This document shows positions 53,401 through 62,076 of a stretch of 64,000 nt of DNA, piece by piece. Both the position numbers and the translations under genes were made by a program. Where the stretch lies: contig NZ_CP017668.1 in assembly GCF_001808185.1 (NCBI RefSeq), positions 3,038,001 through 3,102,000 of the forward strand, given 5' to 3'. The notes below the pieces were generated by a model. It saw only the letters and a list, made by a program, of their open reading frames with translations, ran no database searches and had not been told where the DNA came from. The stretch's first letter is position 1; each line of letters starts with the position of its first letter. Origin of the DNA: Jeongeupia sp. USM3 (GTDB taxonomy: Bacteria > Pseudomonadota > Gammaproteobacteria > Burkholderiales > Chitinibacteraceae).

Positions 53401-53563
53401 CAGCGCAAGCCAGCCTCAGCGGGCGAGCGAGCCAAAGCAGTTCGTTTCCGCCCGGAGCACAGGAACCGCAATGGACTCGATGTCCATGAGGACGACCCGA
53501 AGGTAGTCCCCTTGCGGGGTTCCGAGCACCGGACGGGGACGAAATGCGCAGGCGCAGCCGCCC
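53401..53563 (-). repeat. Structured intergenic repeat, copy B
   Basis: Second copy, between scoA and bdhA, in the sense orientation of those genes. It reads like copies A and C, with the same three pairings; here the ATGGAC/GTCCAT stem is perfect and the terminal part extends to GGCTTGCG, shared with copy A. A frame starting GTGCTCGGAACC could encode about 40 residues, but see copy A for the frame-breaking deletion. Confidence 0.85.
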
Positions 53564-53576
53564 GATGAGGTTGGCT

Positions 53577-54353
53577 TCATTGGGCGGCCCAGCCGCCGTC
53601 GATGTTCCACGCCGCCCCGCGCACCTGTGCCGCCGCGTCGCTGCACAGGAACAAGGCCAGCGCGCCGAGCTGCTCGGGCGTGACGAACTCGGCCGAAGGC
53701 TGCTTCTCGAGCAGCAGCGCTTTCTGTTCGGCGGCGAAGTCGCGACCGCTCTGGCCGGCGCGGGCGTCGATCTGCTGGCGCACCAGCGGCGTCAGCACCC
53801 AGCCCGGGCACAGCGCGTTGCAGGTGATCGCGGTGCCGGCCGTTTCGAGCGCGACCGCCTTGGTCAGCCCGACGAGGCCATGCTTGGCGGCGACGTAGGC
53901 CGACTTGTTGGCCGATGCGACCAGGCCGTGCACCGAGGCGATGTTGACGATGCGGCCCCAGCCGCGCGCCTTCATGCCCGGAATCGCCAGCCGCGTCGTG
54001 TGGAATGCCGACGACAGGTTGATCGCGAGGACCGCGTCCCACTTCTCGGGCGCGAAATCGTCGACCGGCGCCACGTGCTGGATGCCGGCGTTGTTGACGA
54101 CGATGTCGGCGCCGCCGAACTCGGCGTCGGCAAAGCGCATCAGCGCTTCGATCTCCTCGGGCCGGCTCATGTCGGCGCCGTGGTGGCGGACCTTGACGCC
54201 CAGACGCTCGATCTGGCCGATCGCCGCCTCGACGTCGCCGAAACCGTTGAGCACGATGTCGGCGCCGTTTTGCGCCAGCGTGCGGGCGATGCCCAGACCG
54301 ATGCCGCTGGTCGAGCCGGTGACGAGGGCGGTCTTGCCTTTCAGTGTGGTCAT
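53577..54353 (-). CDS. bdhA: 3-hydroxybutyrate dehydrogenase
   Basis: 258-aa short-chain dehydrogenase. TGSTSGIG (12-19) binds NAD, NNAG is at 87-90, and the catalytic residues are Ser140, Tyr153 and Lys157 (YVAAK). The sequence NGFGDVEAA and the C-terminal lid resemble D-3-hydroxybutyrate dehydrogenases, and the neighbours (permease, CoA-transferase) support this. The start at 54353 has AGGAAG upstream; an upstream in-frame extension to 54491 is repeat C. Another 3-hydroxyacid or sugar SDR is the alternative. Confidence 0.9.
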   Translation of the reverse strand: MTTLKGKTALVTGSTSGIGLGIARTLAQNGADIVLNGFGDVEAAIGQIERLGVKVRHHGADMSRPEEIEALMRFADAEFGGADIVVNNAGIQHVAPVDDFAPEKWDAVLAINLSSAFHTTRLAIPGMKARGWGRIVNIASVHGLVASANKSAYVAAKHGLVGLTKAVALETAGTAITCNALCPGWVLTPLVRQQIDARAGQSGRDFAAEQKALLLEKQPSAEFVTPEQLGALALFLCSDAAAQVRGAAWNIDGGWAAQ

Positions 54354-54383
54354 GCAGGGCTTCCTAGTAAGCGATCGCCAGTA

Positions 54384-54524
54384 GGGGAGCGAGCCAAGGC
54401 AGTTTGGTGTCGCCCGAAGCGCAGGAACCGGAATGGACATGTGGTCCATGAGGACGACCCGAAGGTAGCCCCCTTGCGGGGTTCCGAGCATCGGACGACG
54501 GCAAAATGCGCAGGCGCAGCCGCC
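54384..54524 (-). repeat. Structured intergenic repeat, copy C
   Basis: Third copy, between bdhA and the GntP permease, again in the sense orientation. Closest to the apparent consensus: CCCC-GCAA-GGGG hairpin, ATGGAC-CACAT-GTCCAT hairpin, and GGAACC pairing with GGTTCC around them. Its frame runs into bdhA and creates a false 46-codon extension. Confidence 0.87.
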
Positions 54525-54540
54525 TAATGGGGATTGGTTG

Positions 54541-55932
54541 TTAGACCAGGCCGGTCAGGTAGTAGGTGGCAATGACGACGAAGACGGCGAGCGTCTTGAT
54601 CACGGTGACGGCGAAGATGTCGCGGTAGGACTCGCGGTGGGTGAGGCCGGTGACCGCGAGCACGGTGATCACCGCGCCGTTGTGCGGAAGCGTGTCCATG
54701 CCGCCGCTGGCCATCGCGACCACGCGGTGCAGCACCTCGAGCGGAATCCCGGCGGCCTGGCAGGCCGCGATGAAATGCTCGGACATCGCCGCGAGCGCGA
54801 TGCTCATCCCGCCCGACGCCGAGCCGGTGATGCCGGCGAGCGAGCTGACGGTGACCGCGGCGTTGACCAGCGGGTTCGGGATGCTCTGCAGCGCCTCGCG
54901 GATGACGATGAAGCCCGGCAGCGCCGCGATCACCGCGCCGAAGCCGTATTCGGACGCGGTGTTCATCGCCGCGAGCATGGCGCCGCCGATCGCGGTCTTG
55001 GTCCCCTCGGCGATCCTTTGCTTCACCGTGCCGAAGGCGGTGACCAGCACGAAGACGATGCCGAGCAGCAGCGCGGCCTCGACCGCCCAGATCGCGGTGA
55101 TCGTCGGGATCGCCGTCGTCACCGGCTTGGCCATGCCCGGCAGCGCCAGCACGTGCTCCTTGCCGTACCAGAGCGGGATCGCCTTAGTGAACGCGTAGTT
55201 GGCGACGCCGATCAGGAACAGCGGCGCGACGGCGAGCCACGGCGACGGCAGACGGCTGGTGTCGACCGGTTCGGGCTCGTTGACAAGGCTGCTGCCGTAG
55301 CCTTCGCCCTTGGCCTGCAGCGAGCGGCGGCGCCAGTCGAGGTAGGCGATGCCGACCACGGTGATGAAGATCGCGCCGACGACGCCGAGCACCGGCGCCG
55401 CCCACGTCGTGGTCTTGAAGAACGTCGTCGGGATGATGTTCTGGATCTGCGGCGTGCCCGGCAGTGCATCCATCGTGAACGAGAACGCGCCGAGCGCGAT
55501 CACGCCGGGAATCAGCCGCTTCGGGATCTGGCTCTGGCGGAACAGCTCGGCCGCGAACGGGTAGACGGCGAAGACGACGACGAACAGCGATACGCCGCCG
55601 TAGGTCAGCAGCGCACAGACGGCCACGATGACGGTGATGGCGCGGCTGGCGCCGATCCAGCGGATCACCGCGGCGACGATGGCCTTGGAGAAGCCCGACA
55701 GCTCGACGAGCTTGCCGAAGACCGACCCGAGCAGGAAGACCGGAAAGTAGAGCTTGATGAAGCCGACCATCTTGTCCATGAACACGCCGGAAAACACCGG
55801 CGCGACCAGCGACGGATCGGTCAGCAGTACCGCGCCGAGCGCGGCGATCGGCGCCATCAGGATGACGCTGTAGCCGCGGTAGGCGACGAACATCAGGAAG
55901 ACGAGTGCGGCAAGTGCAATGACGAAAGCCAT
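54541..55932 (-). CDS. GntP-family permease, probable 3-hydroxybutyrate importer
   Basis: 463-aa membrane protein with about 12 hydrophobic segments, GntP/gluconate:H+ symporter family. Motifs include TYGGVSLFVVVFAVYPFA and GSASGGMSIALAAMSEHF near the C terminus. GntP proteins carry gluconate and related hydroxy-acids; position in front of bdhA and behind a sigma-54 promoter indicates hydroxybutyrate. 16-bp gap to the downstream repeat. Confidence 0.85.
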   Translation of the reverse strand: MAFVIALAALVFLMFVAYRGYSVILMAPIAALGAVLLTDPSLVAPVFSGVFMDKMVGFIKLYFPVFLLGSVFGKLVELSGFSKAIVAAVIRWIGASRAITVIVAVCALLTYGGVSLFVVVFAVYPFAAELFRQSQIPKRLIPGVIALGAFSFTMDALPGTPQIQNIIPTTFFKTTTWAAPVLGVVGAIFITVVGIAYLDWRRRSLQAKGEGYGSSLVNEPEPVDTSRLPSPWLAVAPLFLIGVANYAFTKAIPLWYGKEHVLALPGMAKPVTTAIPTITAIWAVEAALLLGIVFVLVTAFGTVKQRIAEGTKTAIGGAMLAAMNTASEYGFGAVIAALPGFIVIREALQSIPNPLVNAAVTVSSLAGITGSASGGMSIALAAMSEHFIAACQAAGIPLEVLHRVVAMASGGMDTLPHNGAVITVLAVTGLTHRESYRDIFAVTVIKTLAVFVVIATYYLTGLV

Positions 55933-56043
55933 GAATGCTCCTCCAGTGGATGAGTGCTAACGGCGGTGATCATGCCCCTGCCACCACGCGTCGCGCCGGC
56001 ACCCGGCGGGATGAGCCCCGCCTTGGTGCGCTGCCAGTATGGG

Positions 56044-56060
56044 AGCAAATTTCGTACCAG
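56044..56060 (-). promoter_or_regulatory. Sigma-54 promoter for the permease-bdhA operon
   Basis: On the minus strand: CTGGTACGAAATTTGCT. Compared with the consensus TGGCACG-N4-TTGCW, one base differs (T for C in the -24 element) and the -12 TTGCT is perfect with the correct spacing. It leaves a leader of about 100 bases to the permease ATG at 55932. The activator gene of the sigma-54 class lies immediately upstream. Confidence 0.78.
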
Positions 56061-56063
56061 TTT

Positions 56064-56081
56064 GTTTTCGACTACGAAAAC
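56064..56081. promoter_or_regulatory. 18-bp perfect palindrome next to the sigma-54 promoter
   Basis: GTTTTCG-ACTA-CGAAAAC (arms 56064-56070 and 56075-56081), three bases upstream of the -24 element. Could be an operator for a second regulator or a DNA-bending site; no known regulator matches it in my reading. Confidence 0.45.
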
Positions 56082-56123
56082 CGCACCATTGCTCGGTTCC
56101 GCCATTCCGGCCTTGCTGCGTTT

Positions 56124-56139
56124 GTCTCCAAACGTGGAC
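56124..56139. promoter_or_regulatory. Degenerate upstream activator site
   Basis: GTCTC-CAAACG-TGGAC, related to the two perfect palindromes at 56208-56243 (first half identical, second half 3/5). It starts 84 bases from the first perfect site, about eight helical turns. Confidence 0.4.
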
Positions 56140-56207
56140 GATGGCGACGGCTTTGTTGCACGAAAAAGAGACGACGGATCAGTAGCTTGGGTGGGGTATT
56201 TGCATAT

Positions 56208-56243
56208 GTCTCGAAACGGAGACGAGAGTCTCCGAATAGAGAC
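56208..56243. promoter_or_regulatory. Tandem palindromic upstream activator sites
   Basis: Two GTCTC-N6-GAGAC palindromes, 56208-56223 (spacer GAAACG) and 56228-56243 (spacer CGAATA), start 20 bases apart, close to two helical turns. They lie about 150-185 bases upstream of the -24 element, the usual range for enhancer sites bound by dimers of sigma-54 activators through their Fis-type HTH. Confidence 0.65.
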
Positions 56244-56286
56244 AGGATGCGGTCACCGTGGGAGGTGCGTAGCGCGGCGCTTGGGC

Positions 56287-57717
<1,431 letters not shown>

Positions 57718-57760
57718 CGGCGGCTCCGTTGACTAGGGCTTGATCCCTCGGGGGTGATCC

Positions 57761-58693
57761 CTAAGGGGTGATCCAGGCGGCGATCTGCGCGGTGACGGCA
57801 TCGGCGAGGCCGGGCTTCTGGCTGTCGACCGTCGTCACATCGTCCATGCCGCGCAGCCACGTCAGCTGGCGCTTGGCGAGCTGGCGCGTTGCGGCGATGC
57901 CCTTGTCGCGCAGCGCCTGTGCGCCGTAGTCGCCATCGAGGTGCTCCCACGCCTGGCGGTAGCCGACGCAGCGCATGCTCGGCAGCTCGAGCGACAGCGC
58001 GTACTTCTGCCGCAGCATCGCCACTTCGGCTAGCAGCCCGCCTTGCAGCATCAGGTCGAAGCGCAGTGCGATCCGCGCGTGCAGCCAGGCGCGGTCGTTC
58101 GGCACCAGCGCGAGCTTGTGCAGCGCGTACGGCAGCGGCTCGGCGGTCGGCGCGGCGAGCAGTTCGGCCATCGGCTTGCCGGCGAGGATGCAGATTTCCA
58201 GCGCGCGGCCGACCCGCTGCGAGTCGTTCGGCGCCAGCCTTGCGGCGGTGACCGGATCGAGGCCGGCGAGGCGCGCATGCATGCCGGGCCAGCCGATCTC
58301 CTGTGCGTCGGCCTCGATCTGCAAGCGCAACGCGGCGTCGGCCTGCGGCAGATCGTGCAGCCCGTATTGCAGCGCGTTGTAATACATCATCGTGCCGCCG
58401 ACCAGCACCGGCACCTTGCCGCGCGCGGTGATGTCGGCCATCAGTGCCAGCGCGTCGCTGCGGAACTGTGCGGCCGAGTACGACTGCTCGGGGCTGATGA
58501 TGTCGATCAGATGGTGCGGCGCGCGCGCCAGTTCGGCGGCGTCCGGCTTGGCTGTGCCGACATCCATGTCGCGGAACACCAGCGCCGAATCGACCGAGAT
58601 CAGCTCGACCGGCAGGCCGGCTTCGACCAGCGCGATCGCGCTGGCGGTCTTGCCCGACGCGGTCGGGCCCATCAGGAAAATCGCAGGCTTCAT
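57761..58693 (-). CDS. miaA: tRNA dimethylallyltransferase
   Basis: 310-aa enzyme adding an isopentenyl group to A37 of tRNAs reading UNN codons. P-loop GPTASGKT (9-16), [19 protein letters not shown], and the [10 protein letters not shown]-terminal region. The start at [10 protein letters not shown] is set by homology. Overlaps the membrane-protein gene upstream by four bases and is linked through it to mutL, recalling the common mutL-miaA pairing. Confidence 0.96.
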   Translation of the reverse strand: MKPAIFLMGPTASGKTASAIALVEAGLPVELISVDSALVFRDMDVGTAKPDAAELARAPHHLIDIISPEQSYSAAQFRSDALALMADITARGKVPVLVGGTMMYYNALQYGLHDLPQADAALRLQIEADAQEIGWPGMHARLAGLDPVTAARLAPNDSQRVGRALEICILAGKPMAELLAAPTAEPLPYALHKLALVPNDRAWLHARIALRFDLMLQGGLLAEVAMLRQKYALSLELPSMRCVGYRQAWEHLDGDYGAQALRDKGIAATRQLAKRQLTWLRGMDDVTTVDSQKPGLADAVTAQIAAWITP

Positions 58694-59463
58694 CGTTGCA
58701 GTCTTTGCATCAGCAGGTTGGCGCCATAGCCGGCACCGAGCGCGATGGCCGCAGCCGGCAGCGCGGCCCAGGCGCCAAGGTGGGCGGCGAGCGGTGCGAG
58801 GCACAGGAAGCTCGCGCCGGTGCCGACCAGGCCGGTGAGAAAGCCGCGCAGCTGCACCAGTACGGCGTCGCGGCCGGCGTTGGCGAGCGTGAACGCCGGG
58901 ATCACCGTGGCCGCAACCGGCCCGGCCGACAGCACGCCGGTCAGCGCCGGGCCGAGCGGCAGCGTCACTGCGGTCAGGCCGGCGACCAGCACGAAAGCGG
59001 CAAGCATCCGGGTGGCGAGTTCGATCTTCGGCAGCGGCACGATGCGCGGTGGCGCCGATGGTTTGGGCAGCAGCAGGCCGGCGGCGATCAGCAGCCCGGC
59101 CAGCGCGGCGATGCCGAGCGGCACGCTGTGCGCGAGTCCGCCGTACGCCAAACCGATGGCGACCAGCAGATACGCGATCCAGCCGCAGACCAGCATGCCG
59201 AACCAGCCAAAGCGCCGGCTGGCAAAGCCGAGCGCGAGCATGTAGACGATATTGGCCCACAGCCCGGCCGGTGCGGCGCTGGCGGCGGCGAGCGCGTAGT
59301 CGCGGCCGTGTTCGAGCCACAAGGCGGTGACGACGCAGGCCGCGATCAGCGGCATGCCGCCGAGCAGGCCGGCGGCGGCCGGCCCCCAGCGCTTGCCGGC
59401 AAGGCTGGCCAGCCCGATCACCAGTGGGCCGGCAAACAGCTTGACCGCGATCACGCTGTCCAT
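58690..59463 (-). CDS. Integral membrane protein with internal duplication
   Basis: 257-aa protein with about nine hydrophobic segments, not recognised. The two halves resemble each other: [20 protein letters not shown] (about 26-45) with a GRD ten to fifteen residues later, against [20 protein letters not shown] with GRD. Its start overlaps the mutL stop by one base (TGATG) and its end the miaA start by four, so the three genes form one unit. A transporter-like function is a guess. Confidence 0.75.
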   Translation of the reverse strand: MDSVIAVKLFAGPLVIGLASLAGKRWGPAAAGLLGGMPLIAACVVTALWLEHGRDYALAAASAAPAGLWANIVYMLALGFASRRFGWFGMLVCGWIAYLLVAIGLAYGGLAHSVPLGIAALAGLLIAAGLLLPKPSAPPRIVPLPKIELATRMLAAFVLVAGLTAVTLPLGPALTGVLSAGPVAATVIPAFTLANAGRDAVLVQLRGFLTGLVGTGASFLCLAPLAAHLGAWAALPAAAIALGAGYGANLLMQRLQR

Positions 59464-61382
59464 CACTGGCCGCGCATGAACAGTTTGTCGAGGTCGTTCA
59501 TCGTCAGCCGGAACCACGTCGGCCGGCCGTGGTTGCACTGGCCGCTGCGCTCGGTGACTTCCATCTCGCGCAGCAGCGCGTTCATCTCGGGAATCGTCAG
59601 CGCGCGGTTGGCGCGCACCGAGCCGTGGCAGGCCATCGTTGCGAGGATCTCGTTGCGCCGGCCGGTCAGCACCTGGCTGGCGCCGACGTCGCGGATGTCG
59701 GCCAGCACCGACTTGGCCAGCTCGACCGCGTCGGCATCCTTGAGCAGCAGCGGCACGCCGCGGATCGCCAGATGCGTCGGCGACTGCACCGACAGATCGA
59801 AGCCGAGCTGCGCCAGCGCGTCGCCGTGGTCCTCGACCGTCGCGACGTCGAGCCGGTCGGCCGGGAACACGTGCGGGATCAGCAGCGGCTGGGTCGGCAG
59901 CCGTTCAAGGTCGAGTGCGTTCTTGAGCTTCTCGTAGACGACGCGTTCGTGCGCCGCGTGCATGTCGACGACGATCAGCCCATCAAAGGTCTGCGACAGC
60001 ACGTAGACGCCGTGCAATTGCGCCAAGGCAAAACCAAGCGGCGGAATGCCGGCGTCGTTGTGGGCGGGGAAGGGCGCTTGTGCGCTGGCCGTTGGCTGTT
60101 GTGCCACGATGTACCTGTCCTGCGGCTGGCCTTCGTGATCGCGGCCGATTCCGAGGGCGGATTGAGGCGTATTGCTTGCGCGCAGGTCGCCGAACATCTT
60201 CTCGTACAGCGCCAGCGGCTCGTTGGCTACCGGCAAGGGCATCGGCTGCTGGCTGTAGGCGCCGCGTGCGGCGAAGTCGGCGTAGGTCTGCGGCCGCAGC
60301 ACCGGCTGCTGCGCGTGGCCGGATGCGGGTGCCAGCACCTCGCCGGTTTCCGGATCAATGTGCGCCGGTGCCGATTCGCCGGGCGCCATGCCGGCCTTGG
60401 TATCGGCCAGCGCCTTTTTCAGCGAGTGCAGCAGGAAGCGGTAGACCGCCTGCGATTCGCGGAAGCGCACCTCGATCTTGGTCGGATGGACGTTGACGTC
60501 GACGCCCTCGGGCTCGAGGTCGAGAAACAGGCAGTAGGCGGCGTGGCGGTCGTGGTGCAGCACGTCGCGGTACGCCTCGCGCAGCGCGTGCTGGATCACC
60601 TTGTCGCGCACGAAGCGGCCGTTGACGAAGAAATACTGCGCGTCGCGACTGGCCTTGCCGAGCGTCGGGCTGCCGGTCAGGCCGTGGATGCGCAACGGTC
60701 CGGCAGCCTCGTCGATCGCGATCGCGCTGGCGGCGAACTCGTCGCCGAGGATCGCCGCGGCGCGCTTGGCCAGATCGCCGGCCAGATAGCGCTGCTGGGC
60801 ACGGCCGTTGTGGCTCAGCGTGAACTGCTTGTCCGGGTTGGCCAGCGCGAGGCGCTGCACCATGTCGGCGCAGTGCGCGTATTCGGTCGAGTCGGACTTG
60901 AGGAACTTGCGCCGTGCGGGCAACTGGTAATACAGGTCATGGACCTCGATCGTCGTGCCGACCGACAGTGCCGCCGGCTCGGGCTCGGTGAGCCGGCCGT
61001 GGTCGGCCTCGACCCGCCACGCGTGCGAGCCGTCCCGCTCCCGGCTGGTCAGCACCAGCCGCGATACCGACGCGATCGACGCCAGCCCTTCACCGCGGAA
61101 ACCCAGCGTTGCCACGCGCTGCAGGTCGTCGAAATCGCGGATCTTGCTCGTCGCGTGCCGGTGCAGCGCCAGCCCGAGATCGTCGCGGCCGATGCCGATG
61201 CCGTCGTCGATCACCTTGATCAGCTTGGTCCCGCCCGCCATCAGTTCGACGTTCAGGTTGTCGGCGCCGGCGTCGATGCTGTTCTCGAGCAGCTCCTTCA
61301 GTGCATTCGCCGGCCGCTCGACTACCTCGCCGGCGGCGATCTGGTTGACGAGGGTATCGGACAGGACCTGGATGCGGGGCAT
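59463..61382 (-). CDS. mutL: DNA mismatch repair protein MutL (endonuclease type)
   Basis: 639-aa MutL. GHKL ATPase motifs [18 protein letters not shown] and [10 protein letters not shown] lie in the first 110 residues. The C-terminal domain carries [12 protein letters not shown] (473-484), fitting the endonuclease motif DQHA-X2-E-X4-E with Gln to Met, plus ACHGSVRAN and CNHGRP, which fit the ACR and CPHGRP zinc sites. Unlike E. coli MutL, it should therefore nick DNA, as Neisseria MutL does. Start [19 protein letters not shown] is set by homology. Confidence 0.95.
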   Translation of the reverse strand: MPRIQVLSDTLVNQIAAGEVVERPANALKELLENSIDAGADNLNVELMAGGTKLIKVIDDGIGIGRDDLGLALHRHATSKIRDFDDLQRVATLGFRGEGLASIASVSRLVLTSRERDGSHAWRVEADHGRLTEPEPAALSVGTTIEVHDLYYQLPARRKFLKSDSTEYAHCADMVQRLALANPDKQFTLSHNGRAQQRYLAGDLAKRAAAILGDEFAASAIAIDEAAGPLRIHGLTGSPTLGKASRDAQYFFVNGRFVRDKVIQHALREAYRDVLHHDRHAAYCLFLDLEPEGVDVNVHPTKIEVRFRESQAVYRFLLHSLKKALADTKAGMAPGESAPAHIDPETGEVLAPASGHAQQPVLRPQTYADFAARGAYSQQPMPLPVANEPLALYEKMFGDLRASNTPQSALGIGRDHEGQPQDRYIVAQQPTASAQAPFPAHNDAGIPPLGFALAQLHGVYVLSQTFDGLIVVDMHAAHERVVYEKLKNALDLERLPTQPLLIPHVFPADRLDVATVEDHGDALAQLGFDLSVQSPTHLAIRGVPLLLKDADAVELAKSVLADIRDVGASQVLTGRRNEILATMACHGSVRANRALTIPEMNALLREMEVTERSGQCNHGRPTWFRLTMNDLDKLFMRGQ

Positions 61383-61499
61383 GGCGGGGACGGCAGCGGG
61401 CAAATCGACATGATAACAGTTGCCGATTCGATTCTCGGCGGCTGCCGCAGACCTGCGGTCTGGCACAATTCATACCCTAAGCCATCGAGCCATTCATCC

Positions 61500-61886
61500 A
61501 TGACCTTGCCGCTCTCCACCGACATCCCCCGCTACGGCGCCGACGACGACACCGAACAGGCGTGGCAGTGGTTCCACGCCGTCTGCCAACTGGTCGCAAC
61601 CGAACTGGCGGTGCAGCGCCCCGGCACGCTGGCGCTGGTCGACGACGGCGACGAGGTGTACTGGCTGACCGAGCAGGATGGCTTTTGCCATCTGGCGTGC
61701 GCGCCGACGCACGACGGCGAGGTCGTGACCGGCGCGGCCGCAAGGGTCGTCGACCTTGCCGGCTTCGGCGTCGACGAGCTGAACTACAAGCGCGAAGCGC
61801 TGACGCGCTGGCTGATGAACCAGACGACGATGCGCGTCGGCGATCCACGGCTGTTACAACTGCCGGTAGGGGGCGATACGGCCTGA
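61500..61886 (+). CDS. Hypothetical protein
   Basis: 128-aa acidic protein not recognised. N-terminal DIPRYGADDDTEQAWQWFHAVCQLVATE looks helical (given here in part: EQAWQWFHAVCQL), then LALVDDGDEVYWLTEQDG strands and a C-terminal YKREALTRWLMNQTTMRVG. No signal peptide or membrane segment. Divergent from mutL. Codon usage matches the chromosome. Confidence 0.65.
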   Translation: MTLPLSTDIPRYGADDDTEQAWQWFHAVCQLVATELAVQRPGTLALVDDGDEVYWLTEQDGFCHLACAPTHDGEVVTGAAARVVDLAGFGVDELNYKREALTRWLMNQTTMRVGDPRLLQLPVGGDTA

Positions 61887-62076
61887 TCGGGAAATAGCCA
61901 TCCGTTGATCGGATTTCGGGCTTCGTCCGGCGGCCAATCAATCCTTGTGCGCAAACAGAATTTTCTTTCTAGTTAAGCTTATTAATATAAGAAATTTCTT
62001 ACAAAATAATTTCTTTTTTTGTTTTGTTTTGGGCGGTGACGTTACACTATGCCGATTGTTGTCGCCGGTGAGTGGT
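61887..62076. other. A/T-rich spacer before the DUF2339 gene
   Basis: About 190 bp; the part at 61950-62030 is strikingly A/T-rich for this genome. It contains the palindrome AAGAAATTTCTT (61989-62000) and T-runs. A possible promoter is TTGTTT (62019-62024), 18 bases, TACACT (62043-62048), 28 bases before the ATG (weak). Confidence 0.45.

Noticed and set aside
61461..61480. TGGCAC before the hypothetical gene at 61500, possible sigma-54 site
   Set aside because: The -12 element is missing (ATACC instead of TTGCW).
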